Made by a program: the position numbers and the translations under genes. Source: Pseudomonas sp. BGI-2 (GTDB lineage: Bacteria; Pseudomonadota; Gammaproteobacteria; Pseudomonadales; Pseudomonadaceae). From it: a stretch of 64,000 bases of DNA. The notes below the pieces were generated by a model, which searched no databases, had not been told where the DNA came from, and worked only from the letters and a program-made list of their open reading frames with translations. Below are positions 25,481 through 56,491 of the stretch, one piece after another (position 1 is the stretch's first letter; each line of letters starts with the position of its first letter). The stretch spans positions 1 to 64,000 of the forward strand of contig NZ_SISB01000008.1 of the NCBI RefSeq assembly GCF_004310295.1, written 5' to 3'.

Positions 25481-26653
25481 ATGGCCAACCCCTACCGCGA
25501 CCTATTCAAAGCCCCAGGCAGCAGCGCTTTTGTGCTGGCCGGCATGATCGCGCGCATGCCGATTTCCATGACGGGCATCGGCCTGATCACCATGCTCTCG
25601 CAACTGCAAGGCGGCTACGGTCTGGCCGGTGCGGTGGCGGCGACGTTTGCCTTGGCCACGGCGTTTTGCGCACCGCAAGTCTCGCGGCTGGTGGATCGCT
25701 ATGGCCAGGGCCGGGTTCTACCGATCTCGGCGTTGGTCGGCGGCGGGGCGTTGTTGCTGGTGTTGCTTTGCACCCGCTTGCAGGCGCCGCAGTGGACGTT
25801 ATTTGTGTTCGCCGCGCTGGCCGGTTGCATGCCGAGCATGTCGGCGATGGTCCGGGCGCGTTGGACCGAGGTGTATCGAGGCCAGCCGGAACTGCAAACC
25901 GCTTACGCGCTGGAGTCGGTGCTGGACGAAGTCTGCTTTATTGTCGGGCCGCCGCTGTCGGTGGGACTGTGCGTGGTGGCGTTCCCCGAAGCCGGGCCGT
26001 TGGCGGCCTTGCTGATGCTGGCGATCGGGGTGACGGCGTTTGTGTTACAGCGCGACACCGAGCCGGCGATTCATCCTCATGAAGAACACCATCAAGGCTC
26101 GATCATTCGTTCGCTCGACATTCAATTGCTGATGCTGTTGATGGTCGCCATGGGCACCATCGTTGGCGTGGTGGACGTGGTCAGCGTTGCGTTCGCCCAG
26201 CAGCAGGGCCAGCCGGCGGCGGCGAGCATTGTGTTGTCGGTGTATGCCATCGGTTCATGCATGGCGGGATTGGCGTTCGGGGCGTTGCGCTCAAAAGTGC
26301 CGCTGCCTCGATTGTTCCTGTATGGCGGGGTGGCGACGGCGGTGACCACGCTGCCGTTGCTGCTGGCGACGAACATTCTGGGGCTGTCGCTGGCGGTGTT
26401 TGTCGCGGGGCTGTTTTTTGCGCCGACGCTGATTGTGGCGATGGCGTTGGTGGAACGCATCGTGCCGCCGGCCAAACTGACTGAAGGCCTGACGTGGCTG
26501 GTGACCGGGTTGAGCATTGGCGTGGCGATAGGTGCGGCGAGTTCGGGTTGGCTGATCGATGCATTTGGCGCGCGCAGCGGGTTTTGGGTGGCGATTGCGG
26601 CTGGCGCCGTGGTCCTCGGTTCCGCAGTCCAAAGCTATCGCCACTTGAAATAA
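25481..26653 (+). CDS. major facilitator superfamily transporter
   Basis: This 390-residue integral membrane protein has about twelve hydrophobic helices, in two halves split by a short polar loop (DTEPAIHPHEEHHQGSIIRS). It has the size and layout of sugar/drug exporter MFS proteins. There is a VDRYGQGRVL block after helix 2, where MFS motif A lies. It stands alone between the SDR gene (divergent) and a REPIN. The substrate is unknown. It directly precedes the pyoverdine locus, but no PvdS box lies in front, so a siderophore role is not supported. Confidence 0.82.
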   Translation: MANPYRDLFKAPGSSAFVLAGMIARMPISMTGIGLITMLSQLQGGYGLAGAVAATFALATAFCAPQVSRLVDRYGQGRVLPISALVGGGALLLVLLCTRLQAPQWTLFVFAALAGCMPSMSAMVRARWTEVYRGQPELQTAYALESVLDEVCFIVGPPLSVGLCVVAFPEAGPLAALLMLAIGVTAFVLQRDTEPAIHPHEEHHQGSIIRSLDIQLLMLLMVAMGTIVGVVDVVSVAFAQQQGQPAAASIVLSVYAIGSCMAGLAFGALRSKVPLPRLFLYGGVATAVTTLPLLLATNILGLSLAVFVAGLFFAPTLIVAMALVERIVPPAKLTEGLTWLVTGLSIGVAIGAASSGWLIDAFGARSGFWVAIAAGAVVLGSAVQSYRHLK

Positions 26654-26657
26654 AGAA

Positions 26658-26764
26658 CCCCTGTAGGAGTGAGACCGGCTTGCCGGCGATAGCGATGTAA
26701 CAGTCACCATCAAGTTGACTGACACACCGCTATCGCCGGCAAGCCGGTCTCACTCCTACAGGGG
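26658..26764. repeat. REPIN-like inverted repeat, GTGAGACCGGCTTGCCGGCG type
   Basis: The arms CCCCTGTAGGAGTGAGACCG and CGGTCTCACTCCTACAGGGG are complementary over more than 30 bases, with TGCCGGCGATAGCG continuing the stem. This is a variant family different from the GAGGCTTGCCCGCG copies. Confidence 0.8.
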
Positions 26765-26775
26765 TATCGGCACGA

Positions 26776-26800
26776 CTAATTCCCTGCGGCGCTCATCCGT
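26776..26800 (+). promoter_or_regulatory. PvdS iron-starvation box of the thioesterase gene
   Basis: CTAATTCCC (consensus CTAAATCCC) is followed after a 16-base spacer by CGT at 26798-26800. The start codon is 34 bases further on. It places the thioesterase in the pyoverdine regulon. Confidence 0.8.
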
Positions 26801-26833
26801 TCTCTAAACAGACAACTTTTCGAGGTAAGCCCG

Positions 26834-27568
26834 GTGACCCAGCTGACATTGCTGTGCCTGCCCTATTCAGGCGCGAGCGCCATGGTCTACAGCCGCTGGC
26901 GGCGCAAGCTGCCGGAGTGGCTCAAGCTGCAACCGGTGGAACTGCCGGGCCGTGGCGCGCGGTATGGCGAGCCGTTGCACACCGACATGCGGCGCCTGGC
27001 GCTGCAACTCGCGCAGGAACAAAGAGCCACGCTCAAGGCACCGTACGCATTGTTCGGTCATAGCCTTGGCGCCTTGCTGGCCTGTGAAATGGCCCATGCG
27101 TTTCGCTCGCTCGGCTGCCCGGAGCCGGTGGCGCTGTTTGCCTCGGGCACGGCCGCGCCGACGATGCGGGCTGACTACGATCGCGGTTTCGCTGAGCCCA
27201 GGACCGATGCCGAGTTGATCGATCAACTGCGCACCCTCAATGGCACCAGTGAAGAAGTGCTGGCCAACGAAGAGCTTATGAGCCTGACGCTGCCGGTCCT
27301 CCGTGCGGACTTCCTGCTGTGCGGGCGCTTCGAACCGCAGCAGCGTCCCTTGCTCAAGTGCCCGGTGCACGTGCTCGGCGGCAAGGCCGACCGCGCCACC
27401 ACCGAGCAGTTGATCGGCTGGAGCAAGGAAACACACGGCAGTTTTTCCGTGGACATGCTGGCCGGCGGTCACTTCTTTATTCATGAGCACGAGGCCAAGG
27501 TGCTGCGGGTGATCAAGGATCAACTCGACGTTCACCATCGCCGGCACACCATGGTCGCCAGCGCCTGA
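26834..27568 (+). CDS. pvdG: type II thioesterase of the pyoverdine locus (PvdG-like)
   Basis: This 244-residue alpha/beta hydrolase of the external (type II) thioesterase family carries the nucleophile S77 in FGHSLGALLACEMAHAFRS and the histidine in LAGGHFFIHEHE. It also has the opening LLCLPYSGASAMVYSRW usual in these proteins. Type II thioesterases free stalled NRPS carrier domains from wrong acyl groups. It starts at GTG 26834 with GAGG eight bases before. It has its own PvdS box and lies directly upstream of the NRPS genes. In P. aeruginosa PvdG lies beside pvdL, so the name is by function and not by position. Confidence 0.87.
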   Translation: MTQLTLLCLPYSGASAMVYSRWRRKLPEWLKLQPVELPGRGARYGEPLHTDMRRLALQLAQEQRATLKAPYALFGHSLGALLACEMAHAFRSLGCPEPVALFASGTAAPTMRADYDRGFAEPRTDAELIDQLRTLNGTSEEVLANEELMSLTLPVLRADFLLCGRFEPQQRPLLKCPVHVLGGKADRATTEQLIGWSKETHGSFSVDMLAGGHFFIHEHEAKVLRVIKDQLDVHHRRHTMVASA

Positions 27569-27592
27569 CCCCATCCCCCACACAACTCAATC

Positions 27593-27701
27593 CCCCTGTG
27601 GGAGCGGCGGTGCGACGATTCGACTTGCTCGCGAAGGCGGTGGGTCAGTCAACGTAGATGTTGTTTGACCCACCGCCTTCGCGAGCAAGCCCGCTCCCAC
27701 A
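27593..27701. repeat. REPIN between the thioesterase and the first NRPS gene
   Basis: Arms CCCCTGTGGGAGCGGC and GCGAGCAAGCCCGCTCCCAC enclose an inner inverted repeat CGCGAAGGCGGTGGGTC / GACCCACCGCCTTCGCG. It is of the GTGGGAGCGGGCTTGCTCGC type. Confidence 0.8.
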
Positions 27702-27764
27702 ATGGATTTTTGACATCCTCAGGCTCCGCGTTCCACCACCCTTCTGGTACTTGTTCTCACTCGC

Positions 27765-27787
27765 TAATTTTTCCGGTCTGCATTCGT
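27765..27787 (+). promoter_or_regulatory. putative PvdS iron-starvation box of the NRPS operon
   Basis: GCTAATTTTT is followed by CGT after a 15-base spacer, one short of the usual 16. It lies 55 bases before the NRPS start codon. Confidence 0.6.
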
Positions 27788-27841
27788 TTTATAGGGACGA
27801 CGTGCCTTTGTGCTTCCCGCCACTGATCCGGATGCTTAGAA

Positions 27842-50574
<22,733 letters not shown>

Positions 50575-50668
50575 CCCCTGTGGGAGCGGGCTTGCTCGCG
50601 AAAAGGGAGTGTCAGTCGATATTCATGTCGCTGACACACCGCATTCGCGAGCAAGCCCGCTCCCACAA
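50575..50668. repeat. REPIN after the NRPS operon
   Basis: Arms TGTGGGAGCGGGCTTGCTCG and CGAGCAAGCCCGCTCCCACA surround a GTCAG-N-CTGAC inner stem. It begins directly at the NRPS stop codon. Confidence 0.82.
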
Positions 50669-50736
50669 GATCCTCGTTCCTTTCAAGATTTTCCAATGCC
50701 CGATTTATTGACCTATTTTTGTGAAGGATTCATCCC

Positions 50737-51693
50737 ATGGCTGTGTTGCCAGAACTTGAAGCATTTCTCGAACTCGCCGAGTTCGGCCGGATGACCGGCA
50801 AAAGTCGCGCGATGCATGAACAGTCGCCACAACAGGCGCGGATCGATTTTGAAGCCTCCTCCGGGTTTCTCGATGTGCCGCTGGACAGCGTTGCCTGCGA
50901 GGACTTCACCCTTGCTGCGCGGGACGGCCACAGCTTGTCGGCGCGGCTGTATCGCGATGGGCAAGCGGTCGACGGGTTGCAGCCGGTGGTGTTGTATTTT
51001 CATGGTGGCGGCTATGTGGTCGGCAGCCTGGATTCCCATGATGCGCTGTGCCGGCGACTGGCCTCCCAGGGCGGGTTTGCGTTACTGACCGTGGATTACC
51101 GACTGGCGCCGGAGTGGCGTTTTCCGACACCGGTACAGGACGCCTGCGATGCTGGCAACTGGCTGGTGCGCGAGGGCGCAGCGCGGGGGCTGGACGCGAA
51201 TCGGGTGGCGCTGGTCGGCGACAGCGTGGGCGCAACGTTGGCCACGGTGTTGTCGATCATGGCCGTGCGTGAGCCAGAGGAATTGGCGTTGAAACCCAAG
51301 GCGCAGGTGTTGCTGTACCCGGTGACGGACGCGACGACCCAGCGTGCCTCCCATCGTGATTTCGCCGAGGGCTATTTGCTGGAGACACCGACGCTGGACT
51401 GGTTCTACGCGCATTACGGGCGCACGCCAGCGGACCTGTCGGATTGGCGTTGCTCGCCGTTGCTGGCGGCGGACCTGTCGGGCGTGGCACCGACGCTGGT
51501 GTACCTGGCCGGGCATGATCCGTTGCATGACGAAGGGGCGGCGTATGCCGAGCTGTTGCGCGCGGCGGGGAATGAGGTGACGTTGCTGGAGCAGCCGGGA
51601 ATGACCCATGACTTTATGCGCATGGCGGGATTGCTGGGGGAAGTGGAAGGGATTCACTCGGAAGTGGCGGGGTGGGTGCGTTCGCGGGTTTGA
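50737..51693 (+). CDS. alpha/beta hydrolase of the hormone-sensitive lipase family
   Basis: This 318-residue esterase-type protein has the oxyanion motif HGGGYVVG (H89-GGG), the nucleophile S163 in GDSVGA, an acid probably in AGHDPLHDEG and the histidine in GMTHDFMRM. The family cleaves short acyl esters. It has no signal peptide. It lies between the NRPS genes and fpvA and could be a siderophore esterase or an unrelated passenger. No PvdS box was found before it, and pyoverdine is not an ester-linked trilactone. It ends at a strong terminator. Confidence 0.82.
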   Translation: MAVLPELEAFLELAEFGRMTGKSRAMHEQSPQQARIDFEASSGFLDVPLDSVACEDFTLAARDGHSLSARLYRDGQAVDGLQPVVLYFHGGGYVVGSLDSHDALCRRLASQGGFALLTVDYRLAPEWRFPTPVQDACDAGNWLVREGAARGLDANRVALVGDSVGATLATVLSIMAVREPEELALKPKAQVLLYPVTDATTQRASHRDFAEGYLLETPTLDWFYAHYGRTPADLSDWRCSPLLAADLSGVAPTLVYLAGHDPLHDEGAAYAELLRAAGNEVTLLEQPGMTHDFMRMAGLLGEVEGIHSEVAGWVRSRV

Positions 51694-51702
51694 GTTGACA
51701 TA

Positions 51703-51742
51703 AAAAAACCGCCATTCCTGGGTCAGGGGTGGCGGTTTTTTT
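51703..51742 (+). terminator. intrinsic terminator after the hydrolase gene
   Basis: AAAAAAACCGCCATTCC pairs with GGGTGGCGGTTTTTTT around a short loop and ends in a T-run. It would also work on the minus strand. Confidence 0.85.
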
Positions 51743-51780
51743 GTGTCCGGTATGGGGGATTTCTGGTGGGGCGACAATTG

Positions 51781-51866
51781 CCTTCGTGGGCAAGCCTCGC
51801 TCCTACAGGTTGGTGTCGATTTGTGACACGACGCCAACCTGTAGGAGCGAGGCTTGCCCGCGAAGG
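51781..51866. repeat. REPIN between hydrolase and fpvA
   Basis: Arms CCTTCGTGGGCAAGCCTCGC and GCGAGGCTTGCCCGCGAAGG face each other, with an inner inverted repeat AGGTTGGTGTCG / CGACGCCAACCT. Confidence 0.82.
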
Positions 51867-51898
51867 CGGACTCACATTCAACACAAATCCCTGGCCCA

Positions 51899-51936
51899 AA
51901 AAAATGCCCACATCTCACGACACGGGCATTTTTCAT
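51899..51936 (-). terminator. intrinsic terminator of fpvA
   Basis: On the minus strand AAAAATGCCC pairs with GGGCATTTTTTT around a loop of about 14 bases, 14 bases after the fpvA stop codon. Confidence 0.85.
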
Positions 51937-51949
51937 TTCAGCTCATGAC

Positions 51950-54427
51950 TCAGAAGTCATACTTCGCGGTGATCTGCAGGTTACGCGGCTCGCCGTAGAA
52001 CGTGGTGCCGAAGTTGCCCAGGCCCGACATGTATTTCTTGTCGAAGACGTTGTAAGCATTGGCGGTGAAGCTCAGGTGTTCGTCGTACTGATAACGGGTC
52101 ATCAGGTCCACGAGGGTGTAGCCACCTTGTTTGAGCAGGGTGCTGCCGCCCTGGCCGTTACCCACGTTCGGGCTGTAGCTCTGGCCGTAGAACGCGCTCT
52201 GCCAGCTGACACCGCCACCGATGGTGACCTGGTCCAGTGCGCCCGGCAGACGGTAAGTGGTGAACGTACGCACCACGTGTTCCGGTTTGCTGGAGGCCAG
52301 CGGGAAACCGAAGATACGTTGTTCGTCTTCATCGCGGGTACGCGCGTAGGTGTAGCCGGCAGTCACGTTCCAGCCATCCGCCAGTTCGCCAGCCAGTTCC
52401 ATTTCCACACCTTTGGTGGTGGCGCCGGAGATGGCTTTATAGACGTCCTGGCCGGTGCCTACGTCGGTGGTGACGTATTGCGCGACGTTGTCCTGCTCGA
52501 TTTGGAACAAGGCAAAGCTGGCGTTCAGTTTGCCTTCGAAATAAGCCGCCTTGATGCCGGTTTCGTAGCTGTCGCCTTCAACAGGCTTGAGGGTCGAACC
52601 GGTCACGTCCTTGTAGATTTGTGGCTGGTAGATCTTGGTGTAGCTGGCGTAGACCGAGTACACATCGTTCAGGTCGTAGACCACGCCGGCGTAGGGTGTA
52701 ACGACGCCGTGTTCCTTGTAGCTGGCGTGGGTGTCGGTCTGGGTCGAACCCGGATAGTAGGAGTAATCTTCGTTGTACTTGAAGGTGCTCAGACGGCTGC
52801 CGAGGATGAATGACAGGTCGTCGGTCGGACGCAGGCGCGTGGCCAAGTAGAGACCGTTCTGGCTCTGGGTGCGTTCGTATTTACCGTTTTTCGGAAATTC
52901 CTGTTTCGGCAGGTGACCGTTCCAGTCAAAGATGCTGCCCGGCACAAGTCCGGAAGCGCTGGAGTCGTAGGTCGCACCGGTCTGGCGCGAGTGGGAAGCC
53001 ATGAAACCCGCCACCAGCTCATGCTCTCGACCGCCCAGGGAGAACGGGCCGGAGACGCTTACGTCTGCCGAATTCTGTACGCGATGGCCTTCCCAACGAC
53101 CCCAGTAAAGGAAATTGCCTTCGCCAGTGACGGGGTCTGCGGAACCACCGCTGGCCGAGGCCAGTTGGGTATCGTGATCGGTGGTTTTCTGGTCGAAGCT
53201 GGCCTTGAGTTTCCAGTCATTGGCCAGCGCTTGTTCCAGCGACGAGAAGTAGGTGACGCTGTCGAAATCACGACGGCTCCAGTTGGCACCCGGGTTAAAG
53301 CTGCGGGAGAAATCGGTGCGGCTGCCATCGGTGAAGTACGGCGCGTTACCGGTCCACGAACTGCCGCGCGGCGTTGCACTGGACTTGTCGACGCCAAAGG
53401 TCAGCAGGGTGTCGTCCGTCAGGTCGGCTTCAAGGATGCCGTAGTAGATGTCTTTTTTCTGGGTGTAGTGGTCGATGTACGAACCTTTGTCCTGATAGGC
53501 ACCCACGAAGCGACCGCGCACGTTGCCCGAATCGGTCAGCGAACCGGAGATATCGCCTTCGGTGCGGTAGTTGTCCCAGGAACCGGCGGTTGCACTGACC
53601 GAGGCCTTGAAGTCCTTGGTCGGTTTCTTGCGGATCAGGTTGACGGTGGCGGACGGGTCGCCAGCGCCGGTCATCAGGCCGGTAGCGCCTTTGATGACTT
53701 CGATGTGATCGAGGCTGGCCGCGTCGTCGCTGTTGTTCGGGTTTTCACCGTAAACACCGTCGTAGGGCTGGTTGACACCATCGTATTGAAAGTTGGTGAT
53801 CGCAAAGCCACGGGCGGAAAACTCGGTACGGTCACTGTCGTACTTCTGTGTGGTAACGCCTGGGGTGTTGCGCAACGCGTCGGCGACGCTGGTGACGCCG
53901 CGATCGTCCATTTGCTGACGGGTCACCACGGTCACCGATTGCGGCGTTTCGCGAAGGGTCAGCGGCAGCTTGGTCGCGGTGGTGGTGGCGCCAGTGGTGT
54001 AGGAACCGGTGTCTTCAGTGGTCAGGCCCAGGGCCTGGCCGGAAATCGTCGTCGCGCCCAGTTGCAGGCCTGAACCGCCGCCGGATACCAGGGTGACGCT
54101 GTTGCCATTGATCTGGAACGAAATGCCCGTGCCTTTGAGCAAGGCGCTCAGGGCCTCGGACGGCTCCAGCGAACCGGACACTGCACGGGACTTGATACCA
54201 GCGACCTGGTCAGGGCTGTAGAGGATCTGCAGGTTGGTCTGCATGCCCAGCTCGGTCAGCGCGTTGGAGAGCGGCTGCACGGCAATATTCACTTTTACAG
54301 GTGCAGCATTGGCCATCGCGCTCCCCAGCAAGGTGGCGGTCAGCAGTACGCTGGTGAACAGGGTGCGATGCAATGTCGGGCGCTGTACGGCCAGCGCGAG
54401 AGGTGTGCGGCGTGGTTGAGGTCGCAT
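51950..54427 (-). CDS. fpvA: ferripyoverdine receptor, TonB-dependent transducer
   Basis: This 825-residue outer-membrane receptor has a signal peptide (about 1-42), an N-terminal secretin/STN signalling domain (about 45-115, VNIAVQPLSNALTELGMQTN), a linker with the TonB box region, a plug (about 165-290, LRETPQSVTVVTRQQMDDRG) and a 22-strand barrel. It ends in phenylalanine (ITAKYDF), as barrel proteins do. It imports ferripyoverdine with TonB energy. Through its signalling domain it should release PvdS and FpvI from the anti-sigma factor FpvR, none of which is in the window. A Fur-like palindrome lies upstream. Strain specificity for the predicted peptide is expected but not testable here. 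Confidence 0.92.
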   Translation of the reverse strand: MRPQPRRTPLALAVQRPTLHRTLFTSVLLTATLLGSAMANAAPVKVNIAVQPLSNALTELGMQTNLQILYSPDQVAGIKSRAVSGSLEPSEALSALLKGTGISFQINGNSVTLVSGGGSGLQLGATTISGQALGLTTEDTGSYTTGATTTATKLPLTLRETPQSVTVVTRQQMDDRGVTSVADALRNTPGVTTQKYDSDRTEFSARGFAITNFQYDGVNQPYDGVYGENPNNSDDAASLDHIEVIKGATGLMTGAGDPSATVNLIRKKPTKDFKASVSATAGSWDNYRTEGDISGSLTDSGNVRGRFVGAYQDKGSYIDHYTQKKDIYYGILEADLTDDTLLTFGVDKSSATPRGSSWTGNAPYFTDGSRTDFSRSFNPGANWSRRDFDSVTYFSSLEQALANDWKLKASFDQKTTDHDTQLASASGGSADPVTGEGNFLYWGRWEGHRVQNSADVSVSGPFSLGGREHELVAGFMASHSRQTGATYDSSASGLVPGSIFDWNGHLPKQEFPKNGKYERTQSQNGLYLATRLRPTDDLSFILGSRLSTFKYNEDYSYYPGSTQTDTHASYKEHGVVTPYAGVVYDLNDVYSVYASYTKIYQPQIYKDVTGSTLKPVEGDSYETGIKAAYFEGKLNASFALFQIEQDNVAQYVTTDVGTGQDVYKAISGATTKGVEMELAGELADGWNVTAGYTYARTRDEDEQRIFGFPLASSKPEHVVRTFTTYRLPGALDQVTIGGGVSWQSAFYGQSYSPNVGNGQGGSTLLKQGGYTLVDLMTRYQYDEHLSFTANAYNVFDKKYMSGLGNFGTTFYGEPRNLQITAKYDF

Positions 54428-54469
54428 TACTTACCTGAGCTCCTGAAAAGTGTTGTGCAGAGTTTTTGT

Positions 54470-54487
54470 TAATAAGAATGATTATTA
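54470..54487 (-). promoter_or_regulatory. putative Fur box upstream of fpvA
   Basis: TAATAAGAATGATTATTA is a perfect TAATAA/TTATTA palindrome, AT-rich in a GC-rich setting, 43 bases before the fpvA start. It resembles the Fur operator; repression by Fur with iron is inferred. Confidence 0.65.
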
Positions 54488-54568
54488 GACGCGGCACGAA
54501 CGGAAAACCGGAAAGAAACCCGTCAAATAAATTTCAGAAAGATGAAATGAAGGGGCATGGTCGCTTTT

Positions 54569-54621
54569 TGTAGGAGCCAGCGGTGCGGCGATCCGACTTG
54601 CCGCACCGCTGGTTCCTACAG
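54569..54621. repeat. REP-like hairpin between fpvA and pvdE
   Basis: TGTAGGAGCCAGCGGTGCGG pairs with CCGCACCGCTGGTTCCTACA around a short loop. It sits 11 bases after the pvdE stop and may mark that 3' end. The core differs from the other REP families here. Confidence 0.75.
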
Positions 54622-54631
54622 GGCAGACGTA

Positions 54632-56281
54632 TCAGGCAGGGGCAAGCTCGGTGACAACCCGGCCGCTTTCCATGCGCACCAACTGGTCGGCCACATCGAA
54701 GTAACGGTCATCGTGGGAGATCACGATGATGGTTTTGCCCAGGCGCTTGAGGTCCGGCAGTAGCTCGGTGTAGAAAATCCGGCGGAAGGTCGGGTCCTGG
54801 TCGGCCGCCCATTCATCGAACACCAGCACCGGGCGTTCTTCGAGCCAGGCATTGACCAGCGCCAGGCGCTTGCGTTGGCCGGTGGAGAGGTCGGTGGTGG
54901 TGAAATTGCCGTCCTTGACGCTGACCTTGTGCGCGATTTCCAGGCGTTGCAGGTATTTGTTGGCGTCTTCGGGGATGTGCTGATCGCCCTGGACTACGTC
55001 ATCGAACAGGTAATAGTCAGCGAAGATCGTAGTGAACAACTGGCGATAGTCATCACGGTTCTGCGCATCGATCGCCTCGCCGTTGACGCGGATCTCGCCC
55101 TGTTGCGGCGTGTACAAGCCCAGCAGCAACTTGATCAGCGTGGTCTTGCCGCAACCGTTCTCGCCGACAATAAAGGTGATGTCGCCTTGCCTGATCGTCA
55201 GGTTGACCGGCCCGAGCTGGAACGGTGCGGCACCTTCGGCAGCCGGGAAGGCGAAACGCACATCGGCCAGTTTCAGTTCATGCACAGCTTGCTTGACGTT
55301 GCCCTGATCGCTGAGCAGCAAGTGCGGTTCGGGGGTGGAAAACTGCTCGGACAACTCGGCGATCCGGCGGAAGGCAATCTGCGCGCGGCTGACAATCGGC
55401 AACGTGCTGATCAAATGCTCCAGCGGGCCCTTCATATAAAGCAGCACCAGCACGAAGCCGCTCATCACGGTTTTGTCGGCGCTTGGCCAGAAAGATTGCA
55501 GCGCCAGCACCAGGCCGATGACCACGAAGAACAGCATCGAGCCGAAGGTCTTGGCGATGACGAAGGTGTTGACCGAGCGCACCTGGGTCTTGCAGATGAA
55601 GTCGGCCGTCGCCTTGATGCCTGAAACGAACATGCGCTGGCGACGCGGACGGTGGATACGTAGTTCCTTGGCGCCATCGGCAATCGCGTTGTAGTGCTTT
55701 TGCAGCTCGTCCTCAGCGTCACGGGCGGCCATGAAACCCTGCACACCTTTGCTCTGGGCGTAAGCCTGGATCGCGGTGCCGATCAGGATCGCGGCGACCA
55801 TGATCAAAAACATCGGCCACGACAGGATGGCCAGGTAACCCATGCAACCCAGGGTCACGGTGAGGGAAATTGCCAGCGGGGCGAAGGCGAAGGCGAAGTC
55901 GCTGATGGTGTCGACGTCGTGGGTCAGCACGGGAATCAAGCGATGGCTGCGGTAGCGTTCGATTTGTTCGATCGGTGCCGAGAGGACTTTTTCACCGAGC
56001 TGTTTACGCAGCCTGGCGATGATGTGCTGGCCGACATAGTTGGTGCCGATGTCCGAGCAGATCGAAGTCAACAGCGCCAGCAGGCACAGGCCGGCGAACA
56101 AGGCGACGACGCCCTGGGTCAGGCCGGTGTCCGAATGCAGGGCGTTGTTGATGGTCGCCAGCAATACCGTGACGCTCAAGCCGCCGACCATGCCCAGGAA
56201 GATGGACGCGGCGACGATGAGTCGAAACGGTTTCAACAGGGCGAACAACTCGCCGATGGCGCCACGGGGAGGCTGGGTCAT
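54632..56281 (-). CDS. pvdE: pyoverdine precursor exporter, ABC transporter PvdE
   Basis: This 549-residue half-transporter of the cyclic-peptide export type has six membrane helices (about 15-300) and an ATPase with Walker A GENGCGKTT, signature LSTGQRKR and Walker B VLVFDEWAADQDP. Known PvdE moves the acylated ferribactin precursor from the cytoplasm to the periplasm for maturation. It has its own perfect PvdS box 42 bases upstream. It lies beside fpvA, as in other pseudomonads, with a hairpin repeat between them. Confidence 0.93.
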   Translation of the reverse strand: MTQPPRGAIGELFALLKPFRLIVAASIFLGMVGGLSVTVLLATINNALHSDTGLTQGVVALFAGLCLLALLTSICSDIGTNYVGQHIIARLRKQLGEKVLSAPIEQIERYRSHRLIPVLTHDVDTISDFAFAFAPLAISLTVTLGCMGYLAILSWPMFLIMVAAILIGTAIQAYAQSKGVQGFMAARDAEDELQKHYNAIADGAKELRIHRPRRQRMFVSGIKATADFICKTQVRSVNTFVIAKTFGSMLFFVVIGLVLALQSFWPSADKTVMSGFVLVLLYMKGPLEHLISTLPIVSRAQIAFRRIAELSEQFSTPEPHLLLSDQGNVKQAVHELKLADVRFAFPAAEGAAPFQLGPVNLTIRQGDITFIVGENGCGKTTLIKLLLGLYTPQQGEIRVNGEAIDAQNRDDYRQLFTTIFADYYLFDDVVQGDQHIPEDANKYLQRLEIAHKVSVKDGNFTTTDLSTGQRKRLALVNAWLEERPVLVFDEWAADQDPTFRRIFYTELLPDLKRLGKTIIVISHDDRYFDVADQLVRMESGRVVTELAPA

Positions 56282-56322
56282 GGAAGACAGTTCCTTGGGT
56301 ATAAAGGCAGATACCCAGTAGA

Positions 56323-56346
56323 ACGTCTGATCGAAGGGTTAATTTA
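56323..56346 (-). promoter_or_regulatory. PvdS iron-starvation box of pvdE
   Basis: On the minus strand TAAAT is followed by a 16-base spacer (TAACCCTTCGATCAGA) and CGT, an exact fit to the core consensus. Confidence 0.88.
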
Positions 56347-56406
56347 CAAGGTCGCCGACTGGCGGTGAGGACGGTAACTCCAGTCGATTAGGCACACATC
56401 TGATTT

Positions 56407-56474
56407 TGTAGGAGCGAGGCTTGCCCGCGAAGGCGATCTTGAGGGCCCCTTCGCGGGCAAGCCTCGCTCCTACA
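56407..56474. repeat. REPIN between pvdE promoter and pvdO
   Basis: Arms TGTAGGAGCGAGGCTTGCCC and GGGCAAGCCTCGCTCCTACA are perfect inverted copies around CGATCTTGAGGG. It lies 18 bases after the pvdO stop. Confidence 0.85.
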
Positions 56475-56491
56475 AAAAGCAATTCACGCGC

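Noticed and set aside
25481..26653. MFS transporter as a pyoverdine exporter
   Set aside because: No PvdS or Fur box lies before it, a REPIN separates it from the locus, and PvdE and PvdRT-OpmQ already account for export.
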